Assembly: GCA_964454685.1 (NCBI GenBank)
Contig: CAYVTZ010000001.1
Location: 62,001 to 126,000 of the forward strand
Reading direction: 5' to 3'
From: CAYVTZ01 sp964454685
GTDB taxonomy: Bacteria > Bacillota > Clostridia > Christensenellales > Christensenellaceae
DNA: 64,000 nucleotides
This document shows, in pieces, positions 25,662-33,983 of the stretch. How positions within the stretch are numbered: the first letter of the stretch is position 1; every line of letters begins with the position of its first letter. The notes under the pieces were generated by a model. That model was not told the origin of the DNA, did not search any database, and was given only the letters and a program-made list of their open reading frames with translations. The position numbers were made by a program, and so were the translations under genes.

Positions 25662-26687
25662 ATGATTACGCAAACATTAGCAAAGCAAACGCCGGATGGC
25701 GACATCTTCTGGTTTGATTTCACCAATCTAAGCGGTATGCGCCTGCGCCTGACCAATTACGGCGCCACCATCACCTCCATCATCGTGCCGGATCAGCACG
25801 GCAACATGGCAGACGTCGCTTTGGGGCTGGATTCCATTGACGATTATCTGGCAGGGCATCCCTCGCTGGGCAGCACCATCGGGCGCTATGCCAACCGCAT
25901 CGGTAAAGGACGCTTCACCTTGAATGGCAAGGACTATCAGCTCGCCTGCAACAACGGCGAAAATCATTTGCATGGTGGTCCCACAGGCTATGGCAAACGC
26001 ATTTGGAATGCGCAAGTCCAAAACGAATCGCTCGTATTGCAGTATCACAGCGCAGACGGCGAGGAGCATTACCCCGGCAATCTCGATGTCACCTTCACCG
26101 TCACACTCACCGAGGATAACGCGATCGATTTGCAGTATCATGCCGTTTGCGACCAAGATACCATCATTAATATGACCAATCATAGTTACTTTAACCTAAG
26201 CGCAGACGCGCTTGAAGTCAACGATCACGTGCTTTGGGTGGATGCCGCGCGTTTCACACCCGTAGACAGCGGCTTGATTCCCACAGGTGAAATCGCGGAT
26301 ATTACAGGCACTGCGCTGGATTTTCGCACCCAGCAGCGCGTAGGCAACCGCCAAAGCGATGCCCTGCTTGCATACGGCGGCGGCTACGACAATAATTTGG
26401 TTTTCGACTCCGCCACCTACCAACTTCGCGCCACGCTGCGCGATCCCGCCTCGGGTCGGCGGCTTGACTTCTACACCGATCAACCCGCTGTGCAGCTTTA
26501 CACCGGTCAAAATTCGCACGGCGAACGCATCCGTAAGAATGGCCGCAGCTATGGCAAGTACTGCGGGCTGTGTCTGGAAGCGCAGAACTTTCCCGATGCG
26601 CCCAACCACACAAATTTCCCTTCACCGGTGCTTCGCGCAGGCGACGCCTACACCCAGCATACCCGCTATGTATTCTCATTAGACTAG
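25662..26687 (+). CDS. galM: Aldose 1-epimerase (mutarotase)
   Basis: Interconverts alpha and beta anomers of aldoses in the cytoplasm, feeding the pathway's kinase or isomerase. The 341-residue beta-sandwich has SLGSTIGRYANRIGKG near residue 66, the catalytic-region His in ENHLHGG near residue 97, His in TNHSYFNL near residue 168, and a C-terminal Glu in LCLEAQNFPDAPN near residue 302. These are the conserved GalM positions. The start follows AAGGAGTACACAC, 16 bp after the kinase stop. A strong hairpin terminator follows 10 bases after the stop. Confidence 0.93.
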   Translation: MITQTLAKQTPDGDIFWFDFTNLSGMRLRLTNYGATITSIIVPDQHGNMADVALGLDSIDDYLAGHPSLGSTIGRYANRIGKGRFTLNGKDYQLACNNGENHLHGGPTGYGKRIWNAQVQNESLVLQYHSADGEEHYPGNLDVTFTVTLTEDNAIDLQYHAVCDQDTIINMTNHSYFNLSADALEVNDHVLWVDAARFTPVDSGLIPTGEIADITGTALDFRTQQRVGNRQSDALLAYGGGYDNNLVFDSATYQLRATLRDPASGRRLDFYTDQPAVQLYTGQNSHGERIRKNGRSYGKYCGLCLEAQNFPDAPNHTNFPSPVLRAGDAYTQHTRYVFSLD

Positions 26688-26697
26688 AAAATATACA

Positions 26698-26725
26698 AAA
26701 GGCGCAGTTTCAAAGCTGCGCCTTT
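26698..26725. terminator. Bidirectional intrinsic terminator after galM and the XRE gene
   Basis: Perfect 10-bp stem AAAGGCGCAG/CTGCGCCTTT with an 8-base loop. T-rich sequence lies on both sides, so it can end galM transcription and the convergent regulator gene at 26840. Confidence 0.88.
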
Positions 26726-26839
26726 CCAGTTGCTTGCATCCTCGCCATTGCGCTTCGTTACAGCGCCAGGAATCCACACAATCCATTAATTCAATGTTGT
26801 TTCTGATCACTGTTCATAAATCCCCCTATGACATTTCTT

Positions 26840-27073
26840 TTACTTTTTAATCAACTTATCCAAACTGACACCCAAGGCAACAGAAATCCTATAAAATGTC
26901 TCTACAGAGAAGTTATACCGAGCTTTTTCACTCTCAATCTGCCGAATAAAATCATGCGATAACTCGACACACTCCGCCAGCTGCGCAGATGTCATGTTTC
27001 TCATCTTTCTATATTTCTTAATGTTTCTTCTTATGGTGTCATAGATTTCACTGTCAAATTCACATCTTCTCAT
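26840..27073 (-). CDS. Small XRE-family helix-turn-helix regulator
   Basis: 77-residue DNA-binding protein made of little more than one Cro/CI-type HTH: IRRNIKKYRKMRNMTSAQLA (helices 1-2), recognition region ELSHDFIRQIESEKARYNFS, then LGVSLDKLIKK. I chose ATG 27073, with AGGTGAT 10 bases upstream; a GTG at 27088 is also in frame. It is divergent from the large secreted LRR/BIG2 protein at 27254, with 180 bp between them holding paired direct repeats and an inverted repeat, so it probably regulates itself and that protein. No effector domain is present. Confidence 0.85.
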   Translation of the reverse strand: MRRCEFDSEIYDTIRRNIKKYRKMRNMTSAQLAECVELSHDFIRQIESEKARYNFSVETFYRISVALGVSLDKLIKK

Positions 27074-27089
27074 AATATTAGTTATCACC

Positions 27090-27170
27090 TAACAAAATTA
27101 TAGCAGGAATAACTGATTTGGTATATTAGGTATTACATAACAAAATAGTTGCGCATGTGATGCCCACATG
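27090..27170. promoter_or_regulatory. Divergent control region with direct and inverted repeats
   Basis: TAACAAAAT occurs at 27090-27098 and 27138-27146, each preceded by a similar TTATCACC/GTATTACA. CATGTG-N5-CACATG (27154-27170) sits within a weak plus-strand promoter candidate (TTGCGC-N17-TACACT). Minus-strand TATAAT is at 27097-27102, before the XRE gene. These are candidate XRE operator sites. Confidence 0.5.
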
Positions 27171-27253
27171 TTACACTAACATTAAACACAAGTCAGTTAT
27201 CACAGCACATTTGTACTCGATTAATTTCAAGAAAAAGCGGAGGGAATTTCATC

Positions 27254-30043
27254 ATGAAAAAACGTATTACATCACTGCTCATTGTGTTGGTTTTTGCCGT
27301 TACAATGATTCTGCCGAATGTGGCGTTTGCACAAAGTGCAGACCCATCGGCAAACCCACCGGTAACGGAGCAATCAACCGCACTCCCAGAGCAACCAAGT
27401 GCGGAAGTATCAACCGAGCCGACGGTTTTACCCAGCGAGGAACCCACGGTTGAACCAACTGCCCAGCCAACTGTTTTGCCCAGCGAAGAGCCGACCATCG
27501 AACCGACGGTTGAGCCGACGGTTGAGCCGCCTGTCGAGCCTACAACGGAGCCAACAGCGGAACCCATAGTTGAGCCTACGGACGTGCCCACAGCCGAGCC
27601 GAGCGCGCAACCCAGTGCGCAGCCAACGGCGGCACCGAGTGTATCCCCTTCGCCCGACGCAATGCCCGATGATATGCCGATGCAGCCATTGGTGGGAAAT
27701 TATAATGCCTCTGACGTTGCCGCAATCCAAGCGTTTTTGGTGCAAGCAGACGCACAGGGTGAGACCAACGCGCAAAAATTGGGATATATAGTGGATGCTC
27801 CTGGCACATGGTTCAATATTGCATGGGATATGGATGGGCGAATCACAGAAATATTTTGGAGAAACATATCCGGGAGAAACATACAACTGGTGGGTAATTT
27901 GGATTTGCGCGCTTGTGCGGCATTGACCAGCTTGAATATCGACGGGGTATGGGATTCGATAAATGCATTACAAAGCATAGACGTAAGTGGTCTCACAGCA
28001 TTGACCGAGTTGCAGTGTTGGGGCAATAGATTGAACAGCCTAAATGTCAGCGGTTGCACGGCGTTGACTGATTTGGATTGTAGAGATAATCAGCTCACCA
28101 GCCTAAATGTAAGCAGCAACACGGCGTTGACTGACTTGTGGTGCAGTGATAATCAGCTCACCAGCCTAAATGTAAGCAGCAACACGGCGTTGACTGATTT
28201 GTGGTGCAGTGATAATCAGCTCACCAGCCTAAATGCAAGCAGCAACACGGCGTTGACTGATTTGGATTGCAGTAATAATCAGCTCACCAGCCTAAATGTA
28301 AGCAGCAACATGGCGTTGATTGATTTGGATTGCAGTAATAATCAGCTCACCAACCTCGATGTGAGCAATAACACAGCATTAACTTCTCTGTCCTGCGAAA
28401 GCAATCCGCTTGTTGATCTGGATCTCAGTAAAAATACCGCCCTAAATCGCTTGAGTTGCGGGAATCATGCCTTCTCGCAATTAATGTGGAATCAAGATCT
28501 GAGATTTTTGGATTGCAGTAAAATGACAAGAATTAGTGGTCAGTTTTTGGGGAAACCCGTAAACTATATTGCAGAAAATGACGAAGGATTTCTTTCGATT
28601 GGAGCACCGGTACTGAGTCTGTACTTAACGGCTCGGCCCAAGTCGGGGTATGAATTTGTTGGTTTCTATGATGAGGCAGGAAACCTGATATCAAATGAAC
28701 CGAGTCTTTTTTTGAAAGAATCTTACGTCATCGGTGGGTTTTATCATAGATACGCTGTTGCAAAATTCGCAAGAATTGGCTCTGTGCAATCTATTTCCCT
28801 CAACAAATCCGCCACCACCCTTACGGTAGGCGCGAGCGAAACACTGACGGCAACCGTCGCCCCTGCGAATGCCACCAACAAAGCGGTCGCATGGTCAAGC
28901 AGCAATCCGGCGGTGGCAAGCGTAACAAATGGCACTGTGAAAGCAAACGCACCCGGTACGGCAACCATCACCGTCACCACAGCAGACGGCAACAAGACGG
29001 CGGGTTGCGTCGTAACCGTAAAGGCCGCAACTGTGCCCGTCACAGGCGTATCCCTCAACAAATCCGCCACCACCCTTACGGTGGGCGCGAGCGAAACACT
29101 GACGGCAACTGTCGCTCCTGCAAGCGCCACCAATAAGGCGGTCACATGGTCAAGCAGCAATCCGGCGGTGGCAAGCGTGGCAAACGGCACTGTGACGGCA
29201 AATGCGCCCGGTACAGCAACCATCACCGTCGCCACGGCTGACGGCAACAAGACGGCGGGTTGCACCGTTACGATAACGCAGCCTGTCACAAAACTGATGA
29301 TCTCCCCTTCCAAATCAACCATTGGTAAGGGACGTAGCCTTGCGCTTTCCTTGGATGTGTTGCCCGCCAACGCCAGCAATCAAAAGGTGACGTGGTCAAG
29401 CAGCAATCCCAAAATAGCAAAAGTGGACAGCAAAGGCGTGGTCAAGGGGCTTGCGAAAGGCAAGGTCACCATCACGGCAACGGCGCAGGATGGCAGCGGC
29501 AAAGTTGCCAAATGTACCATTGCAGTCAATCCGTCACTTAGACCCATCACGGGAATGAAGCTTAACGCGAAAACCTTCAAAACCTATGTGGGAAAAACCG
29601 CAACGCTCAAGGCAACGGTCGCGCCCGGCAATGCAACAAACCGCGCCTTAACATGGGAAAGCAGCAACGAAAATGTTGCCACAGTCAATTCCAAGGGTCG
29701 CGTTGTAGCAGTGAACAAAGGCAGTGCAATCATCACAGCGAAGGCAACGGACGGCAGCGGCAAGAAGGTTTCCTGCAAGATTACCGTCATCCAGCCCGTC
29801 AAGAAAGTCACGTTGCCCAGCCGCGCGACGGTGAAGCTCAAAAAGACGGTTACACTCAAAGCAACCGTCGCTCCTGCTAATGCCAGCAGCAAGAAGCTGG
29901 TATGGAAAAGCAGCAATCCCCAAATTGCCGCAGTCAGCAGTAAAGGCGTGGTCAAGGGCTTGAAAAAAGGCACGGTCTACATCTACGCAACCGCTGCAGA
30001 CGGCAGCAAGGTGCAAGCAAGATGTAAAGTGAGTGTGAAGTAG
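27254..30043 (+). CDS. Secreted multidomain surface protein: Pro/Thr/Glu stalk, leucine-rich repeats, five BIG2 domains
   Basis: 929 residues. A signal peptide is visible (MKKRITSLLIVLVFAVTMILP, cleavage near AFA-QS). Residues 30-140 are a low-complexity stretch rich in EPT/PTV units. A module around 150-255 follows, then seven 21-residue leucine-rich repeats (residues 258-404, pattern NQLTSLNVSSNTALTDL). A region near 430-505 (GYEFVGFYDEAGNLIS) resembles the InlB/Flg_new-type repeat. Five BIG2 Ig-like domains of about 83-85 residues fill 510-929, each with SSNP-x-A or similar. There is no LPXTG, SLH or membrane anchor, so attachment is unclear. The start follows GGAGGGAATTTCATC. Likely adhesin or cell-surface interaction protein; the partner is unknown. 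A strong terminator follows. Confidence 0.9.
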   Translation: MKKRITSLLIVLVFAVTMILPNVAFAQSADPSANPPVTEQSTALPEQPSAEVSTEPTVLPSEEPTVEPTAQPTVLPSEEPTIEPTVEPTVEPPVEPTTEPTAEPIVEPTDVPTAEPSAQPSAQPTAAPSVSPSPDAMPDDMPMQPLVGNYNASDVAAIQAFLVQADAQGETNAQKLGYIVDAPGTWFNIAWDMDGRITEIFWRNISGRNIQLVGNLDLRACAALTSLNIDGVWDSINALQSIDVSGLTALTELQCWGNRLNSLNVSGCTALTDLDCRDNQLTSLNVSSNTALTDLWCSDNQLTSLNVSSNTALTDLWCSDNQLTSLNASSNTALTDLDCSNNQLTSLNVSSNMALIDLDCSNNQLTNLDVSNNTALTSLSCESNPLVDLDLSKNTALNRLSCGNHAFSQLMWNQDLRFLDCSKMTRISGQFLGKPVNYIAENDEGFLSIGAPVLSLYLTARPKSGYEFVGFYDEAGNLISNEPSLFLKESYVIGGFYHRYAVAKFARIGSVQSISLNKSATTLTVGASETLTATVAPANATNKAVAWSSSNPAVASVTNGTVKANAPGTATITVTTADGNKTAGCVVTVKAATVPVTGVSLNKSATTLTVGASETLTATVAPASATNKAVTWSSSNPAVASVANGTVTANAPGTATITVATADGNKTAGCTVTITQPVTKLMISPSKSTIGKGRSLALSLDVLPANASNQKVTWSSSNPKIAKVDSKGVVKGLAKGKVTITATAQDGSGKVAKCTIAVNPSLRPITGMKLNAKTFKTYVGKTATLKATVAPGNATNRALTWESSNENVATVNSKGRVVAVNKGSAIITAKATDGSGKKVSCKITVIQPVKKVTLPSRATVKLKKTVTLKATVAPANASSKKLVWKSSNPQIAAVSSKGVVKGLKKGTVYIYATAADGSKVQARCKVSVK
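28025..28465 (+). repeat. Seven tandem 63-bp repeats encoding leucine-rich repeats
   Basis: Seven in-frame 63-bp units, each a 21-residue LRR. Units two to five are nearly identical at the DNA level while the outer ones are diverged, which suggests recent internal duplication and possible copy-number variation. Confidence 0.9.
28796..29295 (+). repeat. Two near-identical 255-bp BIG2-coding repeats
   Basis: The segment beginning TCCCTCAACAAATCC at 28796 recurs at 29051 with few differences (period 255 bp, 85 residues). The three following BIG2 units are much more diverged, so the first two arose by a later duplication or conversion. Confidence 0.85.
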
Positions 30044-30056
30044 CCAAGCAAACGCC

Positions 30057-30091
30057 GACCCCGAAGTCAAATGCGACATCGGGGTCTTTTT
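30057..30091 (+). terminator. Intrinsic terminator of the surface-protein gene
   Basis: GACCCCGA (30057-30064) pairs with TCGGGGTC (30079-30086), followed by TTTTT; it starts 13 bases after the stop codon. Confidence 0.9.
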
Positions 30092-30093
30092 GT

Positions 30094-30213
30094 TTGGAAA
30101 ATACTTTGCGGCTGGCGCAAACACAAAGATATTTGAAGGAATTGGGCTTCAAATGGGCAAAGAAGAAAGCTACTTGGTACTGGTACGTGGGCGAATTTCA
30201 TAAATGGTGCAAG
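30094..30213 (+). pseudogene. Remnant of a short mobile-element-type gene
   Basis: The frame reads QRYLKELGFKWAKKKATWYWYV, then GEFHKW. This pattern is familiar from small phage or plasmid proteins with an LGFKW-x-KKK-x-WYW core. It has no start codon or ribosome site of its own, begins right after the terminator and drifts into low-complexity sequence after residue 40. I read it as a decayed fragment. Confidence is low because the recognition rests on one short motif. Confidence 0.35.
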
Positions 30214-30329
30214 CTCCCTTCATTCTCATTTCAATGCCAACTGATTTGGTTTTTCTTTTGGTTCTTTTCTTTTTTTCCAAAAAGAAAAGAACTTCAACTT
30301 ACTTACATCCAAATGCTGTATCCCTTTCG

Positions 30330-31178
30330 TTACGCACCAAACACCTTGCGCAGGAAAGGCAATCCATTCTTCGCAATGGCCTCCGGCGACTCCGCGAACG
30401 GTCTCCACACAGAGGCAGCCTTGGCAATTTCCTTACAGTCCGGCGTAAAGGATTCAATCAAGCAGTAATCATCATATTGCGCATCACGCAACGCATCACG
30501 AATCGCCTCCCAGTTAAAGTTGTCCTCACCCGGTGTTCCACGGTTGTTGGCGCAGGTGTGGAAATCCATAATACGCCCTTTCGCCAAACGAATCGCCGCC
30601 GGGATGTTCGCCTCCTCCACATTCATGTGGAAAGTATCCAACAAAAAGCCTACGTTGTCATATCCCACGCGTGTGATCAGCTCCATGCCCTGCTCCACCG
30701 TGTTGATGAAGTCTGTTTCAAAGCGGTTCAGCGGTTCTACCGCCAGCTTGATTCCCTTGTCTTGCGCATATTGCGCCAACAGCTTCATGTTTTCCACCGC
30801 CCAGTCCCATTGGCGATTTTTTTCGTCCTCTGTTGTCTGCCGCGCTTTGCCTACCGCAGAGTACAGCGGACCCGCAATCACCTTGCAATCGATCTTCGCA
30901 GCAAAATCCACGCAGTCCTTAATATACTGCACACCAATCTTGCGGAACTCCTCATTTTCCGAAGAAATATCCCGCGATTCCCCAAACGCACCACAAATGG
31001 TAGGCGTTTCAATGCCTGTCTCCGCCTTTGCCGCAAGGATTCCCGCCACGTCAATGGTTGAAAAATCCTCTACCGCAATTTCATAGATATCGCAGCCAAA
31101 TTCCTTTGCCTTTTTAAACTGCCCCATCGCGTCAGAAAACGGCGATTGCCAAGCCAACGAATTCATTCCAAACTTCAT
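30330..31178 (-). CDS. D-tagatose/D-psicose 3-epimerase-like TIM-barrel enzyme
   Basis: Predicted ketose 3-epimerase (or related erythrulose/ribulose epimerase). The 282-residue protein carries the full family metal set in context: Glu in AVEPLNRFETDFINT near residue 147, Asp in FLLDTFHMNVEE near residue 180, His in MDFHTCANNRGTPGEDNF near residue 206, and Glu in LIESFTPD near residue 241. NRFE and DTFHMN are hallmarks of the tagatose 3-epimerase group. The start follows TAGGAGGAAAGAGA. It appears to be monocistronic, with its own promoter at 31359-31387 and no sugar gene directly beside it. Confidence 0.9.
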   Translation of the reverse strand: MKFGMNSLAWQSPFSDAMGQFKKAKEFGCDIYEIAVEDFSTIDVAGILAAKAETGIETPTICGAFGESRDISSENEEFRKIGVQYIKDCVDFAAKIDCKVIAGPLYSAVGKARQTTEDEKNRQWDWAVENMKLLAQYAQDKGIKLAVEPLNRFETDFINTVEQGMELITRVGYDNVGFLLDTFHMNVEEANIPAAIRLAKGRIMDFHTCANNRGTPGEDNFNWEAIRDALRDAQYDDYCLIESFTPDCKEIAKAASVWRPFAESPEAIAKNGLPFLRKVFGA

Positions 31179-31358
31179 TCTCTTTCCTCCTATGCAGTCT
31201 TTTAATCGTTTAAGTAAGATTTACCAAGAAAAACGCCTCCATATCCGATGCGCCTCTCGGTCAAAATATGTAAACCGCTTCATCCTTAATACCGGCAAAA
31301 CGATCAAGCGCACCGCGCTTGGCCGGCTCCATTGTCTAATTCACTGAATCTGTATTCT

Positions 31359-31387
31359 ATTATATAACAAACATTTGACGCACACAA
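31359..31387 (-). promoter_or_regulatory. Promoter of the 3-epimerase gene
   Basis: Minus-strand TTGTGT (31382-31387), 17-base spacer, TATAAT (31359-31364), about 180 bases before the start codon. The leader (31179-31358) holds no gene. Confidence 0.6.
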
Positions 31388-31398
31388 GCGGAAAAAGT

Positions 31399-33630
31399 TC
31401 AGTCCTCATCAGACGCCGCACCCCGCCCAAAAGCCGTCAAATCAATGCTGTTGATCAAATAAGCATGCTCATCATTGGTCCAATCAATTCTGGACCCCAT
31501 CGTCACCGTCGTCAAGCCATATTCCTCATTGTAAATCTGAACCGAGTGCTTTTGTTTCCCACTCTGCTTCAGCTCTGTCAGTGGACAGATTTCGCACGGC
31601 TGATCGCGGTGCATATACGCTTCATAGCAGACCCTTCCCGCACATGCGCGTTTTGTCAGCAGCTTCAACTGCTTGTTTTCATACAGGACTCGATAATTTT
31701 GCTGATCCACCACATACACAAATCCTTCGATGTTTTCCATAATAGCCGACAACATCTGATTGCTTTTCTGCTCCGCTTCTGCGGAGCGGTGCTTGGTGTA
31801 AAATGTGCCTAAGATGTGGCAGATGGTGGAAATTTCATCCAGCTCCTTGACAGAAAAATCCCGCGCGCATGCACAATCATCAAATCCGATGAATCCGCAC
31901 AGTTTCTCTGCGTCCTTCAACGCAAACATCACGCTCGAGCAAACTCCCTGCTCGCGCATCAATGTCCATTGCCCGGTTTCCTCCTCACCTCGAAACACAC
32001 AAATACCCGTCTCTCGAATGCTCTCCGCAATCTTCTCGCATAGCTCCGCCGGAAGCTCCCGCTCTATGGGGTTGCACTGCGGCGCACACCAATCAAACGT
32101 ACTGGAAAATGTATGGTTCGCCTCGTCAAATTCAAAGATATAAGCCCGTCCGAATTCAAATTGCTCTGCTGTCATACGCAGCGCACGCCGTACAGATTCC
32201 TCCGCGTCGCTCGCACTGTACATCATGCGAAAGATGTATTCCGCTCGATTATCGTCAAATCCCTTGTGCGCGACATTTTGTACATCGATCTCCGTCCGCG
32301 CAGGGCAATAGTTGGGGTTGATGCCATCATCGTAAACCACAAACATATTCTTGCCGCGCTCCTTCGCCGTATAAAGCGCAGCATCCGCGTTTTTGTACAA
32401 AGTGTCATAATTATCGCCATGCTCCGGGCAACAGGCAATTCCGATACTGGCGGAGATATTCACCACCGCGCCGTTTTCATTGTAAACATGCTCAAACAAT
32501 CGGCACACCTCGCGCGCCTTCGCCTTTAGCACATCCCGGCTCCCATAGTGCGTCAGAAAAACAAAAAACTCATCTCCGCCGATGCGCCCCACAATATCTT
32601 CCGAGCGAAACACCGCCTTCAGCTTTTTGCCCAGCTTTGTTAGAACAATGTCACCGTATAAATGCCCCAGGCGATCATTGATATCTTTAAAATTATCTAA
32701 ATCAATGATCATCAGCGCAAACTTTTCATCATATTCCCGCCGCATCTTCAGCGCTTCGCGGATCAAATATTCCGTTGTCATTTTGTTGTAAAGGCTGGTC
32801 AACTGATCGCGTTGCGATTTTTGCGTCAGTTCGTCAATGCGGATGTGCTGCTTTGTGATGTCATTCATTTTGCCCACCACGCGCACCACCTCGCCCATGT
32901 GATCGGTAATATTGCGATAAAATACGTTATACCAGCGATTTTCACCCGTACGGGAAATCAAGTGCACTTCGTCGCCTAATGCGCCTTCTGGTTTGTTCTC
33001 TATCTCTTTATAAAAAAAATCAAAACTTTCAGGCGCCACTAAGCCCATTTGAATGATGGATTCCGGATAGTTGTAGATCACCTCGTCCAGCCCCATCCAG
33101 TCCGCAAAATTTTTGGAATATCGTATGGTCAGCGTGCGCACATCATAATCAAAAAAAGTGTCCTCCGTCAGCTCCGAAATCAGTTGGTTAAAACTGCGTT
33201 CCTTGCGCAATTCGTGCTCTGCGGCGTCTTTTTCGGATGCGTCGCAAACCACAAACGAAACCAGCGGCTCGCCCGTATCCTCACGGTAGAACAACCGCCC
33301 ACTGAAATTGGTCAGATGATATTGTCCATCCGCATGCAAATATCTGCTTTGCAACCAAAAAGACTGATCTTCGCTCTGTTCAATCTGGCGCTTAAAGTCC
33401 GGCATCGTCACTTTCACGTCATCAGGATGAATCAATCTGATCCCTTTGTTCTCAAACTGTTGCCACATCTGTTGTCTGGAAAAGCCAACCAGATCAAGAT
33501 AGGGTTGATCCGCTTCTAAAATGGTAAATTCCGCGTCGTATTTACAAATCGCAATCCCGCCGGGAAAGCGAATCACAGATAAATCTAGGGATGTAATTTC
33601 TCTGATGTACCGGTTCACATGGTCGCTCAT
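31399..33630 (-). CDS. Diguanylate cyclase with PAS, GGDEF, GAF-like and C-terminal PAS domains
   Basis: 743-residue soluble signalling protein making cyclic di-GMP. The order is PAS (about 15-140), PAS with a PAC-type end (150-275, ending MNDITKQ), GGDEF (285-440), GAF-like sensor (465-615), and a third PAS (625-740). The active site RIGGDEFFVF, near residue 350, is intact. An RSED motif exactly five residues before GGDEF is a product-inhibition I-site. The last PAS has a cysteine-rich loop, C-x4-CYEAYMHRDQPCEICPL, which may bind metal or sense redox. No transmembrane segment is seen. ATG 33630 follows GGGGAGAGTTTTT. No EAL or HD-GYP partner is in the window. The placement of sensors after the GGDEF domain is uncommon. 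Confidence 0.92.
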   Translation of the reverse strand: MSDHVNRYIREITSLDLSVIRFPGGIAICKYDAEFTILEADQPYLDLVGFSRQQMWQQFENKGIRLIHPDDVKVTMPDFKRQIEQSEDQSFWLQSRYLHADGQYHLTNFSGRLFYREDTGEPLVSFVVCDASEKDAAEHELRKERSFNQLISELTEDTFFDYDVRTLTIRYSKNFADWMGLDEVIYNYPESIIQMGLVAPESFDFFYKEIENKPEGALGDEVHLISRTGENRWYNVFYRNITDHMGEVVRVVGKMNDITKQHIRIDELTQKSQRDQLTSLYNKMTTEYLIREALKMRREYDEKFALMIIDLDNFKDINDRLGHLYGDIVLTKLGKKLKAVFRSEDIVGRIGGDEFFVFLTHYGSRDVLKAKAREVCRLFEHVYNENGAVVNISASIGIACCPEHGDNYDTLYKNADAALYTAKERGKNMFVVYDDGINPNYCPARTEIDVQNVAHKGFDDNRAEYIFRMMYSASDAEESVRRALRMTAEQFEFGRAYIFEFDEANHTFSSTFDWCAPQCNPIERELPAELCEKIAESIRETGICVFRGEEETGQWTLMREQGVCSSVMFALKDAEKLCGFIGFDDCACARDFSVKELDEISTICHILGTFYTKHRSAEAEQKSNQMLSAIMENIEGFVYVVDQQNYRVLYENKQLKLLTKRACAGRVCYEAYMHRDQPCEICPLTELKQSGKQKHSVQIYNEEYGLTTVTMGSRIDWTNDEHAYLINSIDLTAFGRGAASDED

Positions 33631-33657
33631 AAAAACTCTCCCCAATGTATTGAAAAG

Positions 33658-33688
33658 CTCGCGGGAACATACACTCGTTTTCCGCGAG
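33658..33688 (-). other. Inverted repeat in the leader of the diguanylate cyclase gene
   Basis: CTCGCGG (33658-33664) pairs with CCGCGAG (33682-33688), within 30-60 bases upstream of the start codon and downstream of a weak TATACT -10. It could be an operator or an mRNA leader hairpin. Confidence 0.45.
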
Positions 33689-33876
33689 AATAAACTAGAC
33701 TTAGTATATCATGTTTCATTGCTGCGCGCAACCAGTTTCCTGCGCAAATCCGCTCACGCGAGCAGCATAAAAAAGCGGCTTTCGCTCAAACAAGCCATAC
33801 ATATCGGCATCATTTTCAACCAAAAATTCATAGTTTCCCACGCGTTAAATATTTTTTGCAATATATTTACAAAAAC

Positions 33877-33905
33877 TTGACATTCCTCTGCATATCTTGT
33901 ATCTT
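33877..33905 (+). promoter_or_regulatory. Promoter of the degenerate ATPase gene
   Basis: TTGACA (33877-33882), 17-base spacer, TATCTT (33900-33905), about 75 bases before ATG 33984. The 33631-33983 interval otherwise contains only the cyclase leader. Confidence 0.7.
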
Positions 33906-33983
33906 TAATAGCATAAGCAACCCATCCTTTTTTGCTCCGTTATGCGCAGTCGCCATAACGCTTGTTTTATTCTAGGAGGCTCC

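Noticed and set aside
27193..27591. Minus-strand ORF rich in GSxVGS repeats opposite the surface-protein gene
   Set aside because: Antisense shadow of the Pro/Thr/Glu repeat region; no start signals of its own.
28025..28465. Regular 63-bp repeats that could be taken for a CRISPR or satellite array
   Set aside because: They are in frame, encode a leucine-rich repeat of 21 residues, and have no unique spacers or cas genes.
28744..29379. Long minus-strand ORF opposite the BIG2 domains
   Set aside because: Antisense image of the repeated BIG2 codons with a hydrophobic, repetitive product; codon bias of the sense gene explains it.
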